This document shows, piece after piece, positions 54,433-63,816 of a DNA stretch of 64,000 bases. Position 1 is the first letter of the stretch. Each line of letters starts with the position of its first letter. The position numbers were made by a program, and so were the translations under genes. The notes beneath the pieces are model-generated. The model was not told the DNA's origin. It was given only the letters and a program-made list of their open reading frames with translations, and did no database searches. Source of the stretch: Sorlinia euscelidii (GTDB lineage Bacteria; Pseudomonadota; Alphaproteobacteria; Acetobacterales; Acetobacteraceae); NCBI RefSeq assembly GCF_036452155.1, contig NZ_JAWJZY010000002.1; one strand, written 5' to 3'.

Positions 54433-56105
54433 AACAGGCTTTTCCGGCAGGACGCGTTTTCAACGTGACGTTCAAAAGGCCGAAACCGAAGCGCCGCAAG
54501 GGCACGTCGCCAGCCGCCCTTCTGACGCACTCTCACCGTCGCCTTGGGAAACCGCATCCCATGCTCAGACTGATGCGTCTCTTGCGCGTGGCGCCGCAGG
54601 ATGTCGTTTCCCGAAGCCCGGCCCGACACGATCCGCATCACATCCGGGGATATCGTCATGTCGACCTCGCCAAACAGAGGCGCGCGGGGCGGCACGGATG
54701 GCGGGGCCATGGCGATGCTGCACAACGTCAATTATCTGCGCCTTTTTCGCTTTCGAGACGGGGGCGGGCCGTTCACGAGACGTCCCATATTGTTTCAACG
54801 GAAAGGGGAAGGCGAGGTGACTCTGGCGGCGCGACATCGATACGCCCGTCCTCCAGATCTGGGATTGGACATATAAGCGGAAAACGCCTCTTCCCGTCGC
54901 CGCGGCGCGACCCATGGCGCGCGGGACTGGCACACATGGGCGGTCACGCCGCGCGCCACAGCGCACCCAGACCCGCTCATGCTGCAAAACCCGCTTTTCG
55001 AGGGTCGTCACGGCAGGCAGGCTTGAACGGAAATGCTGATCTTTTCCCGTCAGATGGGACCTTTCCATCGCGAAGACATGCATTTGTCACGCGCCGCGCG
55101 TCGAGACATGCGCGCGCGACCCATTTTCCCCGGAGACGAAACATCGCCGCGGCGTCACTTCGGCAATTTTCTGACCGCGTCTTTACGGGGGGTAAGGAAA
55201 CAGGCATCGCTGCGCACCGTTTTGCCGGGCGCGGATTACCGTACACCATGCGGCACCGCCGCGCGCCGCGTCCAGGCCATGGACGCCTGCAAGCGCATGA
55301 AGTGACTGCCACATTCGGGCCGCCAACCCAGCGACGTGCAAAGCAGCGCGCGGGGGTTGAGCGCTTCGACCCTTTCAGAATCTCCGCCCGGGGCCGCACG
55401 CCTTCATCCCGCGCTGACCGCGGCACCCGTGAAAATAGATTGTCAGACAGGGTGAGAAACCGGGCCTTCCGCCCGCTTCGGCGTGACGCGACGGTGCGCG
55501 CTTCCAGATACGATGAGACGTTATCTCCCCGAAGACCGCATATGCGTCCGCCGCCGTCAAAGCGGACGGAAACCGGGCACGGAACGCGATCGGAAAATTC
55601 TGCGCCGGGCCCTATGCTTCACGGTTGCCTGGCTTTAGGGCAGGCACGCCGCGGCCAACATGATCGCGGGCGAGGAGAGGGGAAAGGGAGGCCCTTGCGG
55701 CGCGGAGAAGCAAACTTTACATGCGCGGCGATGTCGCTTTCCGAGCCCGAGCGTTCCATCTCAGAGGGGCGTCAAATGACGGATGAAAGGATCGGAGCCG
55801 GCCACGACATTCGTACGTCAGCCGCGGTCAGGAATGTGCGTCGCAACGCGCCGTCGGACGATAAAGGGGCTTCATGGCGCTCTTTTCTGCAGAATGCGCC
55901 GCAATTCGCAATGGCCCCGACCCGGCAGAATTTTGAAACGCGTCAGGCGGTCGAAAGAGATCCAGGCCGCATGGTAACGCGTCGGGACAATGGGCCGGAT
56001 GATAGCAGGGCCGATCCGGCCACACCTGGCGGGCCGGACATTTTCACATCGCCGTTTTCACAGGAGACGCTTCTCGCCGGGCAGGCGAATATCGGATTGA
56101 TGTGA
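54429..56105 (+). CDS. Arg-rich, low-complexity protein in the tape-measure position
   Basis: A single open frame of 558 codons with a strong GGGAGG ribosome site and a TTG start overlapping the previous stop. This length without a stop is very unlikely by chance. The product is rich in Arg, His, Ser, Pro and Gly, with no membrane helices or coiled-coil heptads, unlike normal tape-measure proteins. Its C-terminal third (ERIGAGHDIRTSAAVRNVRR, APTRQNFETRQAVERDPGRM) looks less odd. By position between tail chaperone and baseplate genes it should be the tape measure. It may be an unusual or degenerate one. No family is recognised. Confidence 0.5.
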   Translation: MKQAFPAGRVFNVTFKRPKPKRRKGTSPAALLTHSHRRLGKPHPMLRLMRLLRVAPQDVVSRSPARHDPHHIRGYRHVDLAKQRRAGRHGWRGHGDAAQRQLSAPFSLSRRGRAVHETSHIVSTERGRRGDSGGATSIRPSSRSGIGHISGKRLFPSPRRDPWRAGLAHMGGHAARHSAPRPAHAAKPAFRGSSRQAGLNGNADLFPSDGTFPSRRHAFVTRRASRHARATHFPRRRNIAAASLRQFSDRVFTGGKETGIAAHRFAGRGLPYTMRHRRAPRPGHGRLQAHEVTATFGPPTQRRAKQRAGVERFDPFRISARGRTPSSRADRGTRENRLSDRVRNRAFRPLRRDATVRASRYDETLSPRRPHMRPPPSKRTETGHGTRSENSAPGPMLHGCLALGQARRGQHDRGRGEGKGRPLRRGEANFTCAAMSLSEPERSISEGRQMTDERIGAGHDIRTSAAVRNVRRNAPSDDKGASWRSFLQNAPQFAMAPTRQNFETRQAVERDPGRMVTRRDNGPDDSRADPATPGGPDIFTSPFSQETLLAGQANIGLM

Positions 56106-56320
56106 GGCGGTACAGGACGAGCGATAGGACATCCACCATAATGACGCGGTACCCCGCATAGGCTGGGCATGTCGCGCCGAATAGGTTAAAGGCGGTCATC
56201 ACGCCACAGGCGGCATTTGACGCGATCTTAAACCAGGTTTCGCGCCACCGTCCCATATTCTGACGCGACGCGCGGATGATGGGGGCGGGTTGCACGGGGA
56301 AACCAGTTCGGGTGGTCTCG

Positions 56321-57295
56321 ATGAACCGATTTCTCAAAATCCAGAATCGTCTGGGACATCACCAGAGCGCGCTTTACATCATCGCTGTGAGTTTGGGGCT
56401 TCTGACTGCCAGGACGTTGCCGGACGCCACCCGTTTTGAAGCTTTGATCAATCCTTCTCTCGGGTTAATGCTCTATGCAACATTTTTGCAGGTGCCCCTC
56501 ATCGCCCTTGGGCGGGCCTTCACCCAATTGCGCTTTCTCGGTGCGTTACTGACGGCAAATTTTGTCATTGTGCCGCTCTTTGTCGCGTTACTCGCGCCTT
56601 ATCTCCCGCATGATCGCGTCATCAAACTGGGCGTCCTCATCGTCCTGCTCTGCCCGTGCATTGATTACGTTGTGACGTTCGCCCATCTGGGGCGGGCAGA
56701 TGCCGGGCGGCTGCTGGGGGCCGTGCCCGTGCTTCTGATCGCTCAAATGGTGTTTCTGCCTCTCTATCTCCAAATTATGCTCGGCGCGTCGGGAACGGGC
56801 ATCGTGCATTCAGCACCGTTTTTCCGTGCCTTCATATGGCTGATCGTGCTGCCCCTCATTCTCGCCCTTTTTACGCAATCCCTGACGGCGCGCACGATGG
56901 TGGGCAATGCCATCGCGTCGCTGCTCAGCCTTCTGCCTGTGCCCGTCACAGCCTGTGTGCTCTTCATCATCGTCGCCGCGATGGCGCCCCACCTCGGCGG
57001 CGCGTGGCGCGACGTTCTCAAGGTGGCTCCTTTCTACATCACTTTTTCCGTGGCCGCGCCGTGTCTCGGCTGGGTCGTTGCCCGGTTGTGGCGGCTTGAG
57101 GCACCGTCGAGCCGCGCTGTGGCCTTCAGTGCGGGGACGCGAAATTCTCTGGTGGTATTGCCTCTGGCGTTGACGGTGCCCGGTGGGCTTCCTGTTATTC
57201 CGGCCGTTATTGTGACGCAGACGATGATTGAACTGGCCAGCTTGTTTTTCGCCACGCGAATCATTTCCCGATGGGGCGCGACAGATACACGTTGA
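56321..57295 (+). CDS. BASS/ACR3-like membrane transporter
   Basis: The product is about 324 residues from the ATG at 56321 with a GGTGG ribosome site. About nine or ten membrane helices are visible. LCPCIDYVVTFAHLGRADAG and SAGTRNSLVVLPLALTVPGG correspond to the conserved core of the bile acid:sodium symporter / ACR3 arsenite-efflux superfamily. The substrate is unclear: no ars genes are near. It sits between the tape-measure position and the baseplate genes of the phage and has no known virion role, so it looks like cargo. Confidence 0.82.
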   Translation: MNRFLKIQNRLGHHQSALYIIAVSLGLLTARTLPDATRFEALINPSLGLMLYATFLQVPLIALGRAFTQLRFLGALLTANFVIVPLFVALLAPYLPHDRVIKLGVLIVLLCPCIDYVVTFAHLGRADAGRLLGAVPVLLIAQMVFLPLYLQIMLGASGTGIVHSAPFFRAFIWLIVLPLILALFTQSLTARTMVGNAIASLLSLLPVPVTACVLFIIVAAMAPHLGGAWRDVLKVAPFYITFSVAAPCLGWVVARLWRLEAPSSRAVAFSAGTRNSLVVLPLALTVPGGLPVIPAVIVTQTMIELASLFFATRIISRWGATDTR

Positions 57296-57435
57296 AGCAT
57301 GCCCCACTGATGCGAGGCGATGGCGCGAAGCCGCACCTACCCGCATCACCGGTTTGACGCGCGCCGATATGACGGTGCCTCCCGGCGATGGCGGCCCCTA
57401 CTTGATGTTCCCGTGATCGTGAGAGGAGCCCTCGA

Positions 57436-58185
57436 ATGGCCTTTCCTGCGCTACCACTCCCCGCCATCTGGACGGTGCCGACCGCGATCGGTGTTCCGGC
57501 GCTTCTGGGAGAGTCGGTTGAAAGAGGCGTGTCAGCCGCCGCATCCACCGCCCTTGGCCAGATCGTCTCAAGATTGGAGACCAGCCTCGCGGCGCGCAAT
57601 TGGGGGTTGTTTGATAAAAACGGGGAACCTGTGCTGACAGCCGCGCATGTCTGGCAGCTTGATTTCCAGCGAAGTTTCGACATCACCACGGCGCCAGTGG
57701 AGAACGGGCAATTCGCGGCCTATAACAAGGTCGCGCGGCCGTGGGTCTGCGTTATTTCCTTCCTCTGTGACGGCTCGGAAACGGGTGGGGTCCTGTCGCA
57801 GGTTGATGACCCGCTGCGCCGCCTCGTTGGGGGGCTGATCGGTGATGAAGGGTTGCGGGTCCGGCAAAGCTTTTTCTCCCGGCTGGAAGATATCGTTCAG
57901 GATACGCAGCTCTACGATATCCGCATGCCGGAGCAGCAATTCCGAAATGGCAATGTCAGCCATTACCGTTTCACGCGGCGGGTCGAGTCCGGCGTGACGA
58001 TGCCTGTCGCTGAGGTCACGATTCGGGAAGTACGCAGCAGCCGCGTGACGCAGGCACCCGCAACGCGCCGGGTCTCCGCCGCGCCGACCATTGCGTCCGG
58101 GGTTGTGCAGTCCCTTCCCCTTTCTGATGACTCAGAGGCGGACAGCGCCACCATCGACCGTTTTCTTTCGGGAGAAATTCTGTGA
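57436..58185 (+). CDS. Phage baseplate-region protein
   Basis: The product is about 249 residues with a GAGAGGAG ribosome site. The central region (AAHVWQLDFQRSFDITTAPVENG, shown in part) and the SHYRFTRRVESGVTMPVAEV stretch are typical of the protein that precedes the baseplate plug in this phage type. It probably forms part of the inner baseplate or tail terminator. Its stop overlaps the plug gene start. Confidence 0.65.
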   Translation: MAFPALPLPAIWTVPTAIGVPALLGESVERGVSAAASTALGQIVSRLETSLAARNWGLFDKNGEPVLTAAHVWQLDFQRSFDITTAPVENGQFAAYNKVARPWVCVISFLCDGSETGGVLSQVDDPLRRLVGGLIGDEGLRVRQSFFSRLEDIVQDTQLYDIRMPEQQFRNGNVSHYRFTRRVESGVTMPVAEVTIREVRSSRVTQAPATRRVSAAPTIASGVVQSLPLSDDSEADSATIDRFLSGEIL

Positions 58186-58511
58186 GAAATCCTGTCGCCC
58201 TTTATGGCGGCGTGCAGATTCCCCTTTCGAGCCTGCCTGCCCAGTCCCTGCGCGTCACATTATCGGGGCAATCCATGCGGGTCGATGTGCGACAGAGGGA
58301 AAGTGGCCTTTACCTTTCACTCTACCGCGCTGGAACACCAATTTTACTGAACCGCCTCTGCCGTGATCGCACCTGGCTGGTTCGTGAGACTTATCTCGAC
58401 GCGCCGGGTGACCTCACTTTCATGGATCTCAATGGACAGAGTGACCCGGATTATTCCGGGCTGACAGATCGTTTCGTGCTGATTTACGTCGCGGGCCATC
58501 ATGTGCGCTGA
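58182..58511 (+). CDS. Phage baseplate plug protein
   Basis: The product is about 109 residues. FMDLNGQSDPDYSGLTDRFV, then LIYV, is characteristic of the baseplate plug family found in small myoviruses (Pam3-type gp18). It should sit at the centre of the baseplate and seal the tube before contraction. The hub gene start overlaps its end. Confidence 0.72.
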   Translation: MRNPVALYGGVQIPLSSLPAQSLRVTLSGQSMRVDVRQRESGLYLSLYRAGTPILLNRLCRDRTWLVRETYLDAPGDLTFMDLNGQSDPDYSGLTDRFVLIYVAGHHVR

Positions 58512-59466
58512 TCGCACTTACCCGGAGGCGGGCGCCATCGCGTTTGAGAAACGCAAACTGGTCGTGACCTTCACCATCACGCAGGGTGGCCTCGGCGCGG
58601 CGCGGGAGGCGGATACGGTGATCCTTGAGGATTACCGCGTGCGTTGCCGTATCCTCGAAACCGGGATGGAGGCGAGTTCAACAGCGTCTCTTCGCATTGA
58701 CGGGCTCTCGCTGAATATCATCAACCGCCTGAGCGTCATTCAACGGGCGCCGGCGACCATCTCGGATAATTACGTGTCCGTTGCGGTGGAAGATAAAGTG
58801 AGGGGGCGGGTCGAAGTTTTCTCGGGCGGGATCGTCAGTGCCGCGGCTGATTTTTCAACCATGCCGGAGATCGGCTTTGTCGTCGCGGCGTCTTCAAGCT
58901 GTATTGCAGCGGCCCGACCGATTGCGGCGACATCTTTTAAGGGTCATGTCGCGGCGGCGGATATTTATCAACTCATCGCCGCCAAATCGGGCATGACGCT
59001 GCGTGATCATGGCGTGACCGCCCAGGTCGCCAACCCCAATCTGCCCGGGACGGCCGCCCAGCAGATCGCCCTGCTGAGCTACGCGATCCGGTCCGTCTAT
59101 CATATCGGAAGAAGCGCCTTAGATGTGTGGCCCGAAGATGCGGCATTGACGGATGAGAGCGCAACGTTGATCTCCGCTGAGACGGGGATGATCGGCACGC
59201 CGTCTTATTCCTCAACCGGGATCAGCGTGCGCATGATCTTTAATCATCGCCTGCGATTTTTCGGAAAGATCCGTGTTCAGAGCCCGTTTCTCCCCGCGAT
59301 CGGGGCGAAAATCACGCCGAACCCGGTGGGGGCGGGACATGCGGGTCGCGCCTGGGCGCCCTATAATGGCTTCTGGCGGATTAACCGCATCATGCATGCG
59401 CTGGACGCTGAAACGCCGGGTGGCGCCTGGTTTACCGCGCTTGATGCCGGCATCCTACTCGTTTGA
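58501..59466 (+). CDS. Phage baseplate hub protein
   Basis: The product is about 321 residues with an overall gp27/gpD-like hub pattern. Beta-barrel segments (LRIDGLSLNIINRLSVIQRA) surround a helical part that contains AAADIYQLIAAKSGMTLRDH. The final YNGFWRINRIMHALDAETP section is typical of hub C termini. The hub trimer holds the spike. Spacing and order (plug-hub-spike) support the call. Confidence 0.72.
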   Translation: MCADRTYPEAGAIAFEKRKLVVTFTITQGGLGAAREADTVILEDYRVRCRILETGMEASSTASLRIDGLSLNIINRLSVIQRAPATISDNYVSVAVEDKVRGRVEVFSGGIVSAAADFSTMPEIGFVVAASSSCIAAARPIAATSFKGHVAAADIYQLIAAKSGMTLRDHGVTAQVANPNLPGTAAQQIALLSYAIRSVYHIGRSALDVWPEDAALTDESATLISAETGMIGTPSYSSTGISVRMIFNHRLRFFGKIRVQSPFLPAIGAKITPNPVGAGHAGRAWAPYNGFWRINRIMHALDAETPGGAWFTALDAGILLV

Positions 59467-59504
59467 GGCACGGCGTTCATCATCATTTCATCGGGAGGAT
59501 GGTC

Positions 59505-60236
59505 ATGGATGACGATGTCGATTCGCTCCCGCCTCTGGAGGCGGGGCTTTATCACGGTTCCATGCGCCCTTTTGACAGTGCGCAATCTTTCAACGCGATC
59601 AATTCACTCATCCGCCGGATGCTGATGATGATGGGGGCCGATACGCTGGTGAAAGTGGTTGCCGTCAATGCCGAGGGGACGGACGTGCTTGGTTCCGTGG
59701 ATGTGCTGCCCCTCGTGATGCAACAGACGGGGGACGGACATGCCGTCCCGCACGATGTCATTTATAACGTCCCCTATATTCGGGTGCAGGGAGGTAAAAC
59801 GGCCATTATTCTTGACCCGCAGGTTGGGGATATTGGCGCCATTATGATCTGCGGACGCGATATTTCCGGCGTGAAGGAAACGCGCGCCGCGTCCCATCCG
59901 CGGACATTCCGCATGCATGATGCGTCTGACGCCATCTATATCGGTGGGCTGCTCAATACGCGTCCGGAAACCTACATCAAACTGGAGAATGACGAGATCA
60001 CCATTTTGGCGGAAGATACGACCCTGCGCAGCCGGCTCGACGTCACTGAAGCGATGACGGTCAGGAAAAGCGCCCGTTTTGATGACGGGGTGCAAGTGCA
60101 GGGCCTCACATCCCTCAAGGGCGATGCGGAAGTCGGTGGGAAATTGCGTGTGGCGACAGGGGCGAGCGGACAGTTCACAACCATGAACGGCCATATGATT
60201 GCCGTTGAGAACGGGATCGTCGTCGCGATTTCATGA
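59505..60236 (+). CDS. Baseplate spike protein (Gp138 / assembly protein V-like)
   Basis: The product is about 243 residues from the ATG at 59505 with a GGGAGG ribosome site. An N-terminal OB-like domain (LGSVDVLPLVMQQTGDGHAV through IGAIMICGRDIS) is followed by a C-terminal stalk of repeated short strands (VQVQGLTSLKGDAEVGGKLR), as expected for a triple-stranded beta-helix spike tip. It pierces the outer membrane when the tail contracts. Confidence 0.8.
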   Translation: MDDDVDSLPPLEAGLYHGSMRPFDSAQSFNAINSLIRRMLMMMGADTLVKVVAVNAEGTDVLGSVDVLPLVMQQTGDGHAVPHDVIYNVPYIRVQGGKTAIILDPQVGDIGAIMICGRDISGVKETRAASHPRTFRMHDASDAIYIGGLLNTRPETYIKLENDEITILAEDTTLRSRLDVTEAMTVRKSARFDDGVQVQGLTSLKGDAEVGGKLRVATGASGQFTTMNGHMIAVENGIVVAIS

Positions 60237-60352
60237 CAGGTCCCGACAAGCGGGACGGCGTCAGGTCGGGCTGAGCGCTCCTGCGGTGCGTGTCGGGCCA
60301 CTCGTCTTCTTCATCATCTGATAAAGCCGGTTCAGCGGGAAAGGAGAGTCGG

Positions 60353-60706
60353 ATGACGTCGCTTCTACTTGATGGCGCGGACTGGGATTTATGCGTCGAC
60401 CGCAATGGCGACCTTGCCCTCTGCACCTCACCCTATGATGTCGCACAGGATGTCGCCTGCGCCCTGCGCACTTTTCAGGGTGAATGTTGGTACGATACGG
60501 GGCGCGGTCTTCCCTATTTCAGCAAGTTACTGGGACGGTCTCACAATGAGGCCAGCTTCATCGCGCTTGCCGAGGAGGTCGCCGCAACGGTTCCCGAAGT
60601 GGAGAGTGCGCGCTGCATCGCCGCGCTCAATCGGTCAGACCGGCGATTGCATGGCACGATCGAACTGACCTTGCGAAACGGGGAGACGACACGTGTCGCG
60701 TTCTGA
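60353..60706 (+). CDS. Baseplate wedge protein, gp25/gpW-like
   Basis: The product is about 117 residues with an AAGGAGAG ribosome site. The pattern DVACALRTFQGECWYDTGRG, then LPYFSKLLG, matches gp25-type lysozyme-like wedge proteins that join the baseplate core to the sheath. Its end overlaps the GTG of the baseplate J gene. Confidence 0.75.
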   Translation: MTSLLLDGADWDLCVDRNGDLALCTSPYDVAQDVACALRTFQGECWYDTGRGLPYFSKLLGRSHNEASFIALAEEVAATVPEVESARCIAALNRSDRRLHGTIELTLRNGETTRVAF

Positions 60707-61946
60707 AGCCACGACATCCGTACCGAAACTGCAACTGACCGATCGGGGGTTTGTCGTTCCGTCAGAACCTGATGTGCTGGCAGGGGTGCAGGCCGATATC
60801 AACGCGGCTTTGGGTGGGGCTGCCAATATGGCCCTCGATACGCCTCAGGGGCAGATTGCGATGACCATGTCCGCCATCATTGCGGATTGTCACGACCAGC
60901 TTGTCGCACTCCTCAACGGGATTGACCCGGCCCTGGCTGCGGGACGCATGCAGGACGCGATCGGTGCCCTTTATTTTATGTCGCGATTGCCTGCGATGCC
61001 ATCCCGCGTGGAAGCTATCCTGTCCGGCACGCCGGGACAGAGCTTCAGATCAGGTGCGCGTATGGCGACTGACGGGCGTCACGCATGGCTGACGGAAAAT
61101 GATCTCACCCTGCCCGCCAATGGCACCGCCACCGTCTGGCTGCAATGCGATCAGGCGGGTGCGATCACATGCCCACCAGGCGCCTTGCGTGCCTATAACG
61201 GGGTCGCCGGGCTGCAGGACGTCATGAACCCGCATGCAGGCACTTTGGGTCGTGAGACGGAAAGCCGACAGGCTTTTGAGCGACGACGCCAGCAGATCCT
61301 GTCAGGCAATGCAACGGGGACAAACGCGGCGCTGCTCGGCGCGCTGCGCGATCTTAATGGTGTGGTGGATGCATGGGTGACGGATAACCCGACGGATGAG
61401 CCGATGCGTTTCGGCGCGCTGACATTGCCGCCCCACAACCTCTTTATCTGCGTGGCGGGTGGGGAGACAGCGGCGATCGGCCAGGTCATCCTGAAGAAAA
61501 AGCCCCCTTGTTGCGCCACATTCGGGCAAGAGACCGTGACGGTCATGGATGGCAACGCAGCTTATAAAACGCGACAACCGCAATATGAATTTCATTTCAG
61601 CCGTCCCGACGATGTGGCGATTTATATCGACGTCACCTTGCTGCAGAATGATCGCATCCCCGCCGATGCGCTGGATCAGATCCGTCGTGCCGTCCTCCAG
61701 GCCGCGCAAAGTGCGGATGGCCGTGCGAGATTGCGGATGGGGAGTGAGATATTGGCCAGCCAGTTCAATGCGTCCCTGGCCGCTTTAGGGGACTGGGTGC
61801 AGATTCTTGGCGTCAGGCTGGGATTTCGTGACGGGGAGACGGTCATCCCGACGGAAAAAACCTTCCTGACGATGGAGGTTTACCAGCTTCCCTATATTCA
61901 GGAAGACTTCATTACCCTGACCCTCAAGGACAGTCACGATGCGTGA
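60693..61946 (+). CDS. Baseplate J-like protein
   Basis: The product is 417 residues, the main wedge component. The typical core includes LGGAANMALDTPQGQIAMTM, SGTPGQSFRSGARMATDGRH, ETESRQAFERRRQQILSGNATGTNAA (shown in part) and DVAIYIDVTLLQND. The GTG start overlaps the previous gene, and the stop overlaps the DUF2612 gene start (ATGCGTGA). Confidence 0.88.
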   Translation: MSRSEATTSVPKLQLTDRGFVVPSEPDVLAGVQADINAALGGAANMALDTPQGQIAMTMSAIIADCHDQLVALLNGIDPALAAGRMQDAIGALYFMSRLPAMPSRVEAILSGTPGQSFRSGARMATDGRHAWLTENDLTLPANGTATVWLQCDQAGAITCPPGALRAYNGVAGLQDVMNPHAGTLGRETESRQAFERRRQQILSGNATGTNAALLGALRDLNGVVDAWVTDNPTDEPMRFGALTLPPHNLFICVAGGETAAIGQVILKKKPPCCATFGQETVTVMDGNAAYKTRQPQYEFHFSRPDDVAIYIDVTLLQNDRIPADALDQIRRAVLQAAQSADGRARLRMGSEILASQFNASLAALGDWVQILGVRLGFRDGETVIPTEKTFLTMEVYQLPYIQEDFITLTLKDSHDA

Positions 61947-62517
61947 CCTGTCTGAGACCATCCTGGCGCAATATGCGGCATCACCGCGCCTGCGAATGAT
62001 CCTTGACGGGTTCAATCAAAGCATCGACCCGCGAAATATCATCGATCAATGGTATCAGCGCGTCTTTGATCTGAAGACGGCGTCCGGCTGGGGGCTCGAT
62101 GTCTGGGGTCGGATTGTCGGGATCGCGCGGGTCATTCCTGTCGCCAAAACAGAATATCTGGGTTTTGAGGAGGCCGATGATCGCTCCGGCACGGCGCGGC
62201 CGATGAATGATGGTGTTTTCTATCGCGGCACGGCGGTAACATCGGGCTTCGCCCTGACAGACGATGCCTACCGGCAACTGATTCTGGCGAAGGCGGCGGC
62301 AAATCTCTGTAGCGGCAGCATCGCCGATATCAACGCTATTCTTATGACTCTCTTCGGCGCTTACGGGGATATTTGGGTCGAGGAAACGTCTGCCACAACC
62401 ATGACGATCTGTTACAGCTGGGACCTCACCCCCGCCCAGAGCACGATTATCGTGACTTCAAAAGCCCTGCCACGCCCGAGCGGACTGCGCCTGACCTACC
62501 GGTATGTCGCCCCATAA
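61939..62517 (+). CDS. DUF2612 phage tail protein (P2 I-like)
   Basis: The product is 192 residues. GWGLDVWGRIVGIARVIP and DDAYRQLILAKAAANLCSGS are the DUF2612 hallmarks. The protein connects the baseplate wedge to the tail fibres, like protein I of P2. It directly precedes the fibre gene. Confidence 0.85.
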   Translation: MRDLSETILAQYAASPRLRMILDGFNQSIDPRNIIDQWYQRVFDLKTASGWGLDVWGRIVGIARVIPVAKTEYLGFEEADDRSGTARPMNDGVFYRGTAVTSGFALTDDAYRQLILAKAAANLCSGSIADINAILMTLFGAYGDIWVEETSATTMTICYSWDLTPAQSTIIVTSKALPRPSGLRLTYRYVAP

Positions 62518-62573
62518 AAAGTGGCCCTGCACGCGTGAGGCTTTTCACCTTTTCTTAAAGGAAGATCCGTCCG

Positions 62574-63814
62574 ATGAAGCTGGCAGATTTCCAAGCGCTC
62601 TTCATGCGCGTTTTCGCGTCCGAGGCGGAAGCCGGGACAATCACCTATCCTCTTCCGCAGGACAAGCCATCCGCCGGGCGCGTGGGCGTTCGGCAGGGCT
62701 TTCCGCTGGAAACAATGACCCCGATCGCGGCGGGTGGCCTGCCGCCGCATGGCGCGGACCTTAATGGCATCCTGCGCATGTTATCAGCCTCCTGCCAAAG
62801 GGGGAGGCGGGCGTCATCCTGCCTTTCTCCGCCGATTTCGCTTCTTTGATCGGTGGTTATCCCAGAAATGCGCTCGTCACATACGGGGCGGAGAGCCTCT
62901 TTTATCTGTCCCTTTCGGATGAGAACCAGTCCGTGCCGGGCACGCCTGGCGCGCAATGGCGCGGTTTGCTGGAAGATGTCGTCACCACCCCGTCTTCAGC
63001 AACGGCGGACATCAAAATACGCTTTATGGTGATGCAGCCGGCAACAGATAATGCGGCAGATATTTTAAGGGTCGTCACCCTGTCCGGCAGCGCGATCGAC
63101 ATGCCAAGCCTGGCCTTTCTGGAAGCACGCCTGACGGATGTTGTCCGAAGCGCGATTTCCAGTGACCAGGAAAGATTGGTCCGGCTGATCCGTGCCAACA
63201 GCGTTTCAGACGCGCGCGGTGGTTTTGTCGTCGTGATTGACCAGGATGGCAGGCAACTGACTCTGACCTCCTCGGCGCTGGCGCAGAATATCGCTGAGGC
63301 CGCTGCCGCCGCGGCCACCGCCGATTGCGTGCGGTCACATCCTGACGCGGATGCGGCACAGGCCATTACCGCGCTTTCCGGGTTTGAAAATGCTGATGCG
63401 AAAGGCCCGCTCGTTGCGGCGGAAGGTAAAAAGGGAACGGATTTTCGCCTCCCCTCCGTCCCTTATGTCATGCAGATGATCCTGGAGGGTGCGGGCCTGA
63501 AAGTCAGCCGCGCCAACCCCGGATATAGCACATTGCCGGGCGGTGTGGTGTTGCAATGGGGGTTTTACAAAACCGACAATATGCGGGGCATGGCCAATGT
63601 TGAATTCCCCATGGTTTTCCCCTCCACCTGTGCGGCCGTTATACTATGTGAGTCCGCGGCGCAGGGCACATGGTTTAACTCCACACCGACTGTCCATGGC
63701 GTGTTTGAGGGTTGGACGCCCACCGGATTTATCGCCGTCACCCGACTTTTTACAGCCGCCGGACAGAATGTGCCGCATGAGGCATCCGGCTCGTATCTTG
63801 CGATCGGATTTTAA
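62574..63814 (+). pseudogene. Tail fibre protein with an apparent frameshift near its N terminus
   Basis: The ATG at 62574 (AAGGAAG ribosome site) opens an N-terminal attachment region typical of small tail fibres: MKLADFQALFMRVFASEAEA then GGLPPHGADLNGILRMLSAS. The frame is lost at AAAGGGGG (62797-62804). The -1 frame continues with KGEAGVILPFSADFASLIGG, then YPRNALVTYGAESLFYL, and about 320 residues of fibre to the stop at 63812-63814. One added base restores a protein of about 413 residues. Slippage at such a run could switch host range, or it may be an assembly error. Confidence 0.77.
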
Positions 63815-63816
63815 CG

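Noticed and set aside
54565..55426. Minus-strand ORFs inside the Arg-rich phage gene
   Set aside because: They are short, equally Arg-rich and lack ribosome sites; the plus-strand frame is far longer and properly placed in the operon.
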